Below, one piece after another: positions 1-10,900 of a DNA stretch of 64,000 bases (position 1 is the first letter of the stretch; every line of letters starts with the position of its first letter). Made by a program: the position numbers and the translations under genes. The DNA is from Triops longicaudatus (lineage: Eukaryota > Arthropoda > Branchiopoda > Notostraca > Triopsidae). Below the pieces are notes generated by a model. The model was not told the DNA's origin, did no database searches, and saw only the letters and a list, made by a program, of their open reading frames with translations. The DNA is taken from positions 641,011 through 705,010 of the forward strand of contig JAGQDJ010000016.1 of assembly GCA_022885665.1 (NCBI GenBank), read 5' to 3'.

Positions 1-1179
1 TATATATATATATAGTTGGTAACGTGTATATCTTGCCCCTGAAATCAAAATGGAATGCAAACGATCCCAAGTTTCCCTGCTGTGTGCAACATAGTGAACA
101 TTCATCAACTTCGACGCGTTGTGTGTGCACACCATATCCTCAATAAAGGGTATACGTATACTACGCCATGAGAACAACGTACCAGGGCAGCAACCGGTCG
201 TCAACGAATTTGGAAGTTCCATCTTCTTCCTTTTTTTTTATTTTCTAACGTCGTTCTTTATGGGAGGATGCAAGAGAGAAGGAAGAGAGACCTCTTTTGT
301 ACGTTAGGAATGGGAAAACAACCTAAGCAGATGTGGCAAGCACATGTCCCATAAGTTATCTTGTCCTATGAAGCTTGCTATTGTTCTACGTACGGCCAGC
401 CATTTAAGGTGCGCACTCTTTCATATTTTCGATGTGTTCACAGCGAAATACAGCTACTGGAAAAAAAACTGGTGGTCAAGTTCGGCAAAAAACATGAAAA
501 ACGAGATAAATATTGCTGAAACCCTCATTTAAAGGAAGGCAAAAGTTCCGTATATGATACGCAAGGCAAGTTTTTCTTAACCCAAACTAACCTCTAATCC
601 ATGTCAGAGGGCCATGGCTATAATTGAAGGTTAACTAAATATATTATATAATTAATTAAAGATTCTTTTGTGGAGCTGCACAACCAGTATTGATGAAGTA
701 GCAGCTCACAATGGATTCACCCATGTGTAGCTGAATAACAATAAGAAGTTGTGCACCACTTAGCGAATCTATCTAAATTAAAAAACTTATGCCGAACTTT
801 TTATGCCGAACTTTTGGTTATGATAGACCGATTTAAGTTCTTAAACGCATAGAAAATCTTATTTGTGATACAAGAAATTCTTATTTGCTGGACAGTTTTT
901 GTGTTTCGATTTGGTTGGTTATAGCTAGACTTCCCAGTAAAGTAAGTAAAAACAATAACTAAATAACTAAATAAAAAGGACGTGGGAAGACTTTAATTGA
1001 CAAACTTCAAAATGTCGGGAAAAGAAATCTATAGAAACACGGATTTTATTTCCGCTAGAGACATCAATGTTAGAGACTTCGTCTTCGCAAGTCCCCATGT
1101 TAAGTTCCCCATGTATAATGACTTTTACAATAATCTTTGGCAGGTAAACGAATTTAAACGAATATTCTTAAAAGCTTAC
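1..1179. other. Intron or downstream sequence, no gene seen
   Basis: Begins with a (TA)n run (1-14). AT-rich with frequent stops. A minus-strand frame from about 225 to 1 is open to the window edge and begins MELPNSLTTG, but has no other support. Confidence 0.5.
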
Positions 1180-2860
1180 CTCTGAGCTGCGATACGGAGG
1201 ACATTTTATTGGGCTTCTCGTGCGCTCCCCGTTGTCTGGTATGTCCATAGAGTAACGTGTCGATTTCTCCTTCGAGCATAAAAGCCGCTGCCGTGGCATC
1301 TTCGCCTCCCGGTTCCATCTTCATCTTGTTATTGCCCGTCCCGACCAGTCCTCTCTCCTCCGCCCGAATAGCCTGTTTCTCCAGTGGTTCTTCGAAACTA
1401 GCTGGCTGACCTGCAAGATGGGGTGGATGGCTAATGTTGCTTGATCTCTCTTGATTTGCATGAGTAGTTTGTAATTTCAACGCAGCCACCGATAATAACG
1501 CGGCAATGCCTTCGTCGCTAATCCGGGGTGCGCGCTGAGGCAACACAGGCTGCTGTTGTGGTGGGTTGTGGTGCTGATGAAGGGCTCCGTACGTACGCGT
1601 AGGCAGACCAGGGGGAGGACTGTTGGCTGCCAACGCTAAGCCGGCTTTGGCAAGCCGTCTGGAAGGGCAATCCTTCAGCGCTTCCCGGCTTTCACCACCT
1701 ACTAACGGCGAGCCCGGTCGGTTGTGCCGCTTGCGGTGCATCGCGGGACTGCTGCGGCGTTGTGCGGCGTTGGACGTGGTCGACGAAGCGCTCAAGCTCC
1801 TCGGTCTGTAGTGCGCTGGGCTGCGGGACCTATGCCGACTCGCGCGGGGACAATCTTGCGCTCGGTGCCCAGGTGAGTTGTCCACATCGGGCATCGCAAT
1901 ATTCGCTGCCGACACGGCCCGACGCTGCACCGCGGTTTCGTAGCGTTGAATGGCCGTCATGAGTGACTCCCGTAAGGACAACAGGTGGTCAATCGAATTC
2001 GGGTCCGTTAAGCCATGCTGTGATTGCGAAGTCGTGGTAGCGAGCCGGGGAGGGTTAGTCACACCCGTTAAAGGTAGTGGTGGCGCTGCTGTTGCCGTGG
2101 CCATCACCCGTGTTCCCATGGCTATTCGCAGTTTGTTAGCAGGTTGACTCGCGTAATGTAAAGACGCTGCCGAGGAACCCACGCTGGCAATCGACCCTCG
2201 TTTGCCGTCATGGCCAGCTGGGTGGTAATCTGCCAACTCTGGCGTCGGACACGAACTCTTGTAGCCCGAGTCAATGGAATTGGAGCCGGCATAGCCCGAG
2301 AACTCTTTATCGCCCTGGAGGTTAAGGGGCGCATGGCTGGAAAGTAAGAAATCTGCCGAGCGTGTGGTCACGGATTGTGGGCCGTGTGCTGCCCCAACCC
2401 CGACACAAGACGGATAACTCCCACTTCCTGATCCCAGGCTGTTGACCACCATCACGTGGTTAACCGGTCCACCATGCAAGTACTCACACTCGTCCGACTC
2501 GCTCGAGTCTTCGATCGCACTGATAGTTTCCAGTAACGGATTTCCGGACATGGACGGCATTCGTGGTCGCACTGTCAGATCCAAGCCTAGATCGTCATCC
2601 AAGTACTCTTCGGAGGAACCCAACCCTAAGCCATAACTCGTGTTCACATTCACTGATCCGTTCGGGTCGGCTGTACTGTTATGCGTCCAAGCATTGAATG
2701 CTGGCAACGTTTCCACGTAATTCATCCTCATTTCAGGAGGAAACAGGTTCAACGTCAAGCGACCGCTCGTTTGGTCGTGATGGGCCAGCATTTGTTCAAA
2801 CGTGCCGTACATGCGCCAAATCTGGCGCGTGAAATCGTCACCTTGTACCGACAAGTCCGC
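1180..2860 (-). CDS. Long internal exon of an unrecognised Ser/Gly/Pro-rich protein
   Basis: A 1681 nt exon bounded by acceptor TTAATGCCCAG (2861-2863) and donor AGAG/GTAAGC (1174-1179), starting in phase 0 and ending in phase 1; about 560 residues. The open frame extends to 2980 but that part is intronic polypyrimidine. The N-terminal 60 residues (DDFTRQIWRMYGTFEQML, LNLFPPEMRMNYVETLPAF) look folded and conserved. The remainder is low-complexity with an acidic SSESDECEYLHGG patch, SNSIDSGYKSSCPTPE, a helical LLSLRESLMTAIQRYE, an Arg-Ser stretch, a His/Gln/Pro patch and a final acidic LEGEIDTLLYG. GC-rich codon use contrasts with the AT-rich flanks, supporting coding. The IxxMxGxxxxM spacing faintly recalls the AF4/FMR2 N-terminal motif, but I would not name it. 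Other exons must lie on both sides. Confidence 0.85.
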
Positions 2861-4724
2861 CTGGGCATTAACAAGGACAAAAAAAAAAGGATGAGTGTGC
2901 TGAATAAACAAAAACGCACACAAGCAATGTAAAGTCAAAGGAGACGATGGAAATACCAAAGCTGGACATGTTGGGTTCAACTCTATTTTTTATTTTTATT
3001 TTTGCCATTGTCTCCCAGATCCCTTTTTCCTTCTAAGTGCAAACTGTTGTTCTCAGCTCCGATTCAGAACAACGGGGCTCGTTGTCAACGTATGCAAGGA
3101 TGAGAATGCGTTCATACTAAAAAAGCGCGCGAGAAATCCTTGCTCATGCTCAGGTGCGTATACATTTTTTTTAATACCTGTTTCCTAACCTAATGTTAAG
3201 CTGATTTTTATTTACTTTTGTATTTTTTTGCAGTTTAAAAGAGAGATATAAAAGACAGAATGCAAAATGGAAAAAAAGAGCAGTTTTTAGAGTTTATAAT
3301 GTCGTGCTGAGGTTGAAAAAGAGAAGGAAGCTCCCACCAACATGTCGTATTTGCATTTAAAAGCATGATGCATAGCACTATGCTAAACGGAGCTTAACAA
3401 TTGAATAAGCTTCTGCCTCGCTGGCTACAGGAGTGTGTTGCCACTACGATTTTTTTTTTCGACTTTTTTTCCGAACACTTTTTTGTGCTGAGTCAGTGCG
3501 GTTAGGAACAGTGAGATGCTTCTTGCACAACAAGAAACCATTCCATGTTGCCAATTTTCATTACAAGTTTTACACGTCTCGTACCATCAAATCACTTCAT
3601 GCTCTTGACTTCTGTTTACACACTTAATACACCTGTAAGAAAAAAAAATACCCAACAAACTAGGAATCCTGCACTAAATACACGACACTTGCGTGAAATT
3701 AGCCTCCTAGCCAGCGACTTACTCCTATACAGCTTTTACACCGTCACAGCTCCCGCAGTGCAATGGAAACATTCACTCTGGCTAACAATGAATTTCCATA
3801 GCTACCAGCTTACTCGAGCAACAGGGATATTCATGATAGCTAAAAACGACTTTCTATTGCTACCCAATAACCAGCGCAACAGGAGCATTCACTGTTGCCA
3901 ACAATTAAGTTTGTTAGCTCGCGGAACCGATTACCAGAGAGACTCGCACAACTGCAATATTCACTGTTGTCCGAGTAATATTTTCTTATTTTTTTTTATT
4001 TCTTCTAGTATTGCGTCAAAAAAACACATTTTACTTGTTACTGTGTTCACGGCTAACACACAATCCTATTCTTATTGCTCGGAACTGGAAACAGAAAATT
4101 TTATTTCGCTCGAAGTAAAGCGTCTGGCTCTATCGCACTGATAATTGGGAGTTGGCTGCAATAATTCTCATTGTACAGATCAAGACTAGCTAGGTGTGAA
4201 AACCCGACCTCGAAGAAAGAGTACACTGGGGGCATACAACTTTTCTTCTTTGAAAATCTGGCTCATCTGCCTGCACAACACGTTCCAGCCATAAACCTGC
4301 AAAAAATGACAAAGAAAACTCGAAACCCGAAATCCCTTCGAAAATTAACATTCAAGGGAGCGTTTTCTAGTGATCCTAACCCCAATTCACCTACTTCCGT
4401 TGTTTCTCCCCTATAACTAGACTGTCAACCGGGTTTTAGTCTTCGTCTCTTGAAGATCCTCGAGCTTTATCACGTCACAGGTCAAAAACTGAAACGGAAC
4501 GTACTTTGGTTCAGGGAATAAATTCCTTTAAAAATGGGCGTAAAAGAAAATAATCCAAGGGAGCATGATATCAGTGCACTCGTAATTGCAAACACTGTTA
4601 CTGAAACACATGCACTGATGCGACTTTAGCTATAAAAGAACCAAGGTGAATCAAGACCACCTGGATCATGCTTCTGTCTTCGGAGCTCTTCCAAGAGCAA
4701 CTAAAGCTCAGAGTTTCACTTTAC
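2861..4724. other. Probable intron, holding a degenerate repeat
   Basis: AT-rich and intron-like. It contains the degenerate repeat at 3759-3990, which lies inside an unusually long open frame (3545-4141, 198 codons, plus). I treat that frame as non-coding because its composition follows the repeat and no domain is visible. Confidence 0.5.
3759..3990. repeat. Degenerate tandem repeat of about 60-70 bp units
   Basis: Roughly 3.5 diverged units, each with a core close to CAACAGGRATATTCACTGTT, sometimes followed by GCCAACAATTAA. Cores sit near 3768, 3827, 3886 and 3957. The core is a variant of the ATTCATTGTTG motif scattered through the window. Confidence 0.5.
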
Positions 4725-4872
4725 CCCCAAGCCCGGGACCAAGCGGTGGGTAAGGTTTGCCTTTCTGGTTGATGGCCTTGCACTTGGGACGGAGGCAAGG
4801 TGAGCAGCTCGCAGGTTGCGCGAGGGATGCGTTCCCGCCACAGCTCGCGGACGTTCGAATAGGTGCCAAATG
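4725..4872 (-). CDS. Candidate exon upstream of the unrecognised gene
   Basis: A 148 nt island far richer in GC than its surroundings, with acceptor GCTTTTGAAG (4873-4874) and donor TTGGGG/GTAAAG. All three minus-strand frames are open across it. Only one ends in phase 0, as required to join the exon at 2860; that frame includes LFERPRAVAGTHPSRNL and ends HRLVPGLG. A second frame stays open past the donor to a TGA at 4708 and gives a Cys-rich peptide (CSPCLRPKCKAINQKGKPY), so a separate last exon is the alternative. Frame and membership are unsettled. Confidence 0.4.
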
Positions 4873-7800
4873 CTTCAAAAGCAAAATGGCAACAAATGGT
4901 GACTACGCGTTATTCTACGACTAAGTTTGCGCTCTCCAAACTGTACACAACGTGAATTTATAAAAGTCGGATATCTGATATTAAGACAACTAGTTCAAGC
5001 TGCATACGAAATGCTGTACGCGGATAAAAAAATTGCGCGTGCGCAAGAAAACAGTAGAGAAAAATACAAAATGCGTAGCAATTAAAGTTAGCATCACTTG
5101 AGCAACACAGTATTGTCTACTATTACTTTTCAACAGCCTTACAGCAAACGAAGAAAAGAAGTATAGCTGGAACAACATTTCTCTGTAACGAACTTCTAAT
5201 GTGGCGAACAAAAAAAGGTTTGAAGTTACGATATTGGATACATGATCCGTACATTTGTAACAGTCGGGATCTAGTAATCCTCCATAATTGCCAACGTTTT
5301 GGAGTAAATTTCGCTATAATGAATCATTTACGATAAATTTTGTCCATAAAGAACTCGCTAACTTGCTTTACGTTTCTGTGACCCTTGGTTTTAATACAAA
5401 GTAAAAAAAAAAAGTTTATAACGAAACTTTTACTTTTTCTCTTCCTTAAGAGTCTGAGGGTTCGTTATAGCGAGCTTTAACATCCTCGTAGGCTTGCGGT
5501 GATGTGGCACGGTTCATAACAGCGAGACTCTTAGGTGATTTTCTATAGGAACATTGTAATTTGCATGATTGCACCAACATTCATTGTTAGTTACATAACT
5601 AGGTCATCATTGTTTACCCTCCTGTAAAAAGAAAGTTCCGGGAACTTTCGGTATTAGAACGAGAACACGAATATCGAGATTTGCGTAACTAGGGGAACTT
5701 TCATTGTTTCTCCCTTAATTCTAACACAATCCCAAACTATGACGGTTACGGTTACCACTGCCAAGCTACGGTCACGTCACATCTTTTCTCACGTGAATGT
5801 AGTGTACTTACTAAACCGCAAATTCTATCTTTTTCCAGCTTTTACAATGAGCAGTAGTATTCTCTTTTATACTTTTATTCACCATGCAGTTTACAGGCTT
5901 GGGATACTGCAGTAGGTTGCAAATTTAATAAAAAACGAGGATAGAAAAGTAGCAACAGCTATAGTAAGTGTACCCGTTTATTATAGACTAGTTGAATAGG
6001 ATGCCTTGTGATTTCAACGCGCATAGTGGCGAGCCTCTCGTGAAGAGAACACCCGTAAAGCGAGGCTGATCTGTACCACAGAGGGACGCAAAGTATTCAC
6101 GAGTATAGAAAGAGAACGTAAGCCTTGGAGAACCTTGGTAGTCGAAGATGGTCAGAGGTGGGTAGACACCTTGTTTTCCCAGCTGGGGCAGCAAACAAGG
6201 TTTAGCCAAAAACCGCGACCCACGGCCGAATGAGTTCTTATGTCCACAAAAGCCTCTTTTCTTCTCATCTCGTCTTTCTTCTACATCCTACTTCTTCTTA
6301 TCCCTCTTACTTCTCCATCTCCACAAAAACCTTTTTTTTGTATAACGTTCTTACGCCTGAACAAAAATTTGTACTTAACACTCAACAAGTTAAACTACTA
6401 AATGTCACCTTGTTGTCCTTTTTCGTCTTTTGTTAAAAATGGCTACTGGAGTGGAGTTCAAGTTCCTACAATTTACAGCTTGAGATGTTCATTAAAAAAC
6501 TGCCCTGTAAGCAAAGTTTAACAATATTCCCCCCTCAATTTTTTCCGAGAAAGTGAAAATATGGAAAAATATAAAGAACTGATATAACAAACTTCGGACA
6601 CGCCGCAGCTTTGTGGGTTCGTTATAACGACATTCGGAAATTCAAACATTCAAAATTAATCAAATAACATATTAAAATCAGTCTTTCAAACCTTTTTTTT
6701 TTCTATGTTACCCCAGTTTTGTCTCGAATGTAAATCTTAATTTGCTTCTGTCTTATAGCAAATACCTTTGTAATGCATTAAAAGAAAGTGAAGGCCTGAG
6801 TTACAGAAAACCTCCAGCGGACGTACACGAAAAGTTTTCCTTGGGGGTTTTCTGTTCATATAATTCATAATGCATTCAAATTTTACTTTCTGCCCCCTCT
6901 GCCCCCTCTGCCCCCTCCCACCATCCCGTTTTAACCGAAAAGGGACCATGTATCTAACCAAACGTGCACATTAGGGCCAGCTTGAGCCCTTGAGCAGGTC
7001 TATTTTCCCCCTCACAATTTCCTCAATATCTCGAATTCCCTTCCTCTTGTAAGTAAATACCCACCGAGAGCATCAGACATGCCAAAGCCAACGGAATTGA
7101 AAAGGGTACACAGAGTACACTATGAAAACGTACCAAAAAGAGACCCCAAATTAGTGGGAGTTCCGCATTATGGGTCCCTACTACACCTGAAGGGGGGGTC
7201 ATGGCTATCTTGTAGAAAGGCATGTTCACTTTTTTATGCCCAGAATTGATATATGTGTTTTCAAAGCCACACTAAGAAAAAAATGGTCGGTTTTATGTCG
7301 CAATTCCACTTGATCTACAAACGTGCAGTGCATTTTGTCACGAACACGCCTACAATTACCAAAACTCGCAATAACCCTTTTAAAAGGGTTTTTCTAAAGG
7401 AAAGAAAATTTCTTAAGCGGGTGAAGAGAGTGGGGATTAAAGGGGGCAAAGCAGGTAAAGCGGAGTGACGTAACAACCTAGAGAAATAACACTGGGTACG
7501 GCAACAGATCTCAACAATAACAGGCTTTTCCTTTGGTTTTTGTTGCCGCCAAGGTGACAATAGTTGGCAATCTTTGGAGTTCCCTTGTGTTACCATAGGC
7601 CTTTACCGCCCGTTCCACCGTAAAGACACAAGGCATTCGAAATCGCTCTTGCACCTGGTTGTTTGGACCGTTACGTTAGCTTTCCTCGTTTTGTATGCTG
7701 TTCTATCCAGCACTAACCCAATTGGCTACGCAACTCGCGCTGTGCAATGCGTACAAAATCACTCGTAAAAAAACACTTGCAATTTTAATACGCTATTCTC

Positions 7801-8049
7801 TTGCTTATGGTCTATGTGAACTTCTGCATTGGAAAAAGTAATTGTTATCTCCAAATTGTAGCTCATAATTATTGTATCTTAAATTGCCCAACTGTATCTC
7901 ATTATTACGAAACCTTACAGCGAAAGAGCGCGAGAAGAGCGAGTGTAGAATGTTGGAAGTATATTATACCAGGTTTTATGCACATTCTTTTATTTAGACG
8001 CAGCTATGCTTATCTTTTGCTAGATACTGAATAACTCCTGTGACTGAAG
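4873..8049. other. Gene-poor DNA with repeat fragments
   Basis: No firm gene. Holds MITE-like fragments (5307-5530, 6617-6637), three perfect copies of TGCCCCCTC around 6892-6918, and one ATTCATTGTTAGTTAC copy near 5579. A minus-strand frame at 5988-6235 (KPCLLPQLGKQGVYPPL, ending TRGSPLCALKSQGILFN) has coding-like codon use and an AATAAA 6 bases past the stop (5977-5982), so a terminal exon is possible but unproven. Confidence 0.45.
5307..5530. mobile_element. Fragments of MITE-like element
   Basis: Three matches to the inverted-repeat end shared with the elements at 22944-23306: TTTCGCTATAATGAATC near 5309, TTCGTTATAGCGAG near 5461 and TTCATAACAGCGAGA near 5514. No intact pair of ends can be delimited. 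Confidence 0.4.
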
Positions 8050-8097
8050 ATTCATTGTTGGTAACATTCATTGCTGACAACGTTCATTGTAGGAAAC
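8050..8097. repeat. Three tandem 16-bp units ATTCATTGTTGGTAAC
   Basis: Copies at 8050-8065, 8066-8081 (ATTCATTGCTGACAAC) and 8082-8097 (GTTCATTGTAGGAAAC), exactly 16 bp apart, followed by AATGAAAAT which inverts the core. Another single copy is at 8161-8171. Confidence 0.75.
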
Positions 8098-8251
8098 AAT
8101 GAAAATAGGGGTTTCCAAGGCCATCTTTCGCTTTCCATCTAGAGTTTTCTTGACAGGGACATTCATTGTTGTCCAATGTCGTGTTGGGCGGTTGGTTGCT
8201 GTTTTTTTGGCAACTTTTTAGGGCGTATTGTAGCACAGTAGTGAAGTCTAC

Positions 8252-8804
8252 TGAACTTGCACCTACTACGCGTACTACTACTCCGCTATTACAACTTCAT
8301 TAGCATTCCTGTTTAGCTCCACCAGCTCGGAAGACAATCCAGCACAGGTGAAGCTCCTTAATTTTCCACCCAACCTGCAGAAGATTTATTTTCACCCAGC
8401 AAAGCCAGTGCAAATTTGGAATTCAGACCACTTCGGGGGAAAAAAGTGGTCAGTCTATTGTTGGTTTCATACGTTCGGTCCCTAAAGGTGGAAAACTTGT
8501 GGTAAGGACGGTTTAAACATATCAACAATCCATCTTGGAAGGATTTCGATACCTGTCAAAGTCTGGAGCACACCTGGTTTGGATTTTCTGTCAAAAAATT
8601 TCTCGCATGAAGTTTCGCAAATCATTCGGAATGGTTTGTTGCTGACAACCCCAACGGTTGAGGTTTTGAGACGTCGGGGTGAGTGGTGAGTATACCTGTA
8701 TAGTTTAGAAATCTATCTGCATACTTCATCTGGCCCAACATGTGTTATAAGCAGTGTACGGTGTCAAGGTGGAAACGGACAAGGAGAGTGACAGTCCAGT
8801 CAAA
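8252..8804 (+). other. Coding-like stretch with a candidate small exon
   Basis: One plus-strand frame is open at 8252-8481, interrupted by TAA (8482-8484), then open again to about 8690 in the same frame. A possible 50 nt exon follows at 8755-8804, with acceptor TTATAAGCAG and a strong donor CAAA/GTAAGT; it reads YGVKVETDKESDSPVK. No family is recognised and chance is a fair explanation for each part alone. Confidence 0.25.
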
Positions 8805-10479
8805 GTAAGTACTTTTTCACACCGTGGCCAAAAACCTAATTGCTAACCCTGCATAGAGATGCAGAACTCGTTTCGGTTTTAATCACCGAGTTACCCCAAT
8901 TACGTCCGTACATCATTTTTCATATTTTTTGTTGTCTTATACATAGTCTACGGTTAGATACGATTCAATGGTAGAAGCCTAAAAAAGCACGACGTCTCCA
9001 TATTTCGCTAGGGCCCTGCAGTGAGGCATAATTACCCAGTGCGTTTTTTATTTCTTTGCGACTTTAATTTTTCTCTCTACATAGGGATGACCATTAGCAA
9101 GTCCATGTGTGCGTAATCAGTAGCTTTATGGACGTTCGCATCCCGCGGTTAATAGCATCATCAAAAACAGTAGGGAAGGAGGAAAACTAACTTACTCCTA
9201 TTATACTCCATACGTCATTTGGCCCCAACAACCCATAAAAGCGGGCCTTTTACTAGAAAAGTCCTCCGAAAATTGTGTTAAAATGGGTGACTTTCGGACG
9301 AAAAATTAAGTGTACAAATTTTAGAAAAAAACTTAACAGCCAATTTACACGTCCATCCCCTGGGATGTTTTATTTCTCAACTACAAAAGCCCCCCCTTGC
9401 AGGGTAATAAAACAAAAATGACTTTTTAATAAGGAACTTCATATAGCTTTATGGCAAAATTCGTTCCAGAGCAAGAAAAAATACACCTTAGTTTTTCTGA
9501 GCTTCTACACGTATCTCAGTGCAAAAATTCTGTGTGGGAATTTTTTACCCTTAGACAGCAAGAGTTAGTAATTAAGGGTGAGTGAGAAGCTTATCATTTG
9601 CCAAAGGTTAGAAATACTGTTTCACACTGTAATTAAATGATTTTTGGAATTGTTGGAGGCAAAAAGGGGGCTGTCAATGGGAAAGCGTGAGAATAGGCTT
9701 TGGGATGCCCACGAAAGACTGATTTTCGGTGTTCATAAATTGATCTCCACTAAACGGGTTCAAACACGCAAGAAAGTTTAACGCAAAATTGAAGGAGAGG
9801 GGCAAGGTGAAAGAGTTGCCTGTTTTTAACAAGGTGGCGCAGTTTGGGGTGTTAATCGTAAAAGAATCGGTTTGGGGAAAAGAAATGATTGAAACACATG
9901 ATACGCACAGAGTGAGGAAAAGTTCCTTTCGTTTGATGGAAATACAAACCCTTTGACCTTTCAGCCATGTTTTCCGAAAAGTTAATGGAGCTTTAAAGGC
10001 AACCAACAGTCCACCATTTTTTCGTGTGTTAGGGAAGGAAGCTCGTAAGAACCCTCATTTAACTGCTAATTGATTGCCTGTTTCACAGTTGGCTAAACCT
10101 TTAAAAACTAGCTCTTCAACTTCCATTTACGCACCGTAAGATAATCAATGACGCGCTCCAAATCGGTAACAATCAAAACCTGGATGCCGAAGTTTCCGTT
10201 CGCTTCAGCCCAAAAGGCAAGTGACCTCTACTTCAAGGGAATTGTTAACGTCGAAGAGCGAAACTGAAAAAGAAGGGTATCCAGAGAAGGTGGAAAATCC
10301 CAAAGGATTATCATGTATCATAAAATGAACCATGTGACTGAAATGGGGATGGCTATAAATTAAAGTTAGGAACAAAAAGAGATGCTGTCCAGTCGGGAAC
10401 AAAAAAGCGTAACGAAGTTATTTCGATCATTACGTTGTTCTGTTCCATTGCAGGTCTTTTCCACGAATGGCTTATCATT

Positions 10480-10516
<37 letters not shown>

Positions 10517-10851
10517 AAGTGTGTCTGATTGCGACAAATATCCCGGAGCTTGTTCTAAACACGAAATTAAATTTATATTTAGATTAAGGACACAATCTTT
10601 TAATTCGTTTTATTGTGGGAGAATTCGTAGAATAGTTATGGTAGTAAACTCACTAGAGATAGCATTGTGTAACAATAAATGTGGTTTAGCCCTACTACTG
10701 CGGCAGCTGGCTTGGTGACTCGGAAAATTCATTGTTAGTTAACATGGATCTATTTATTTGTCACAGGAGCTGTGTCGGTATGCGTATTGTTAAGAACTAT
10801 ACGCTAAGAGGGTTGCCTGGGTGGAACGCACGCAAGTACCGTGTTTTTCCT

Positions 10852-10900
<49 letters not shown>

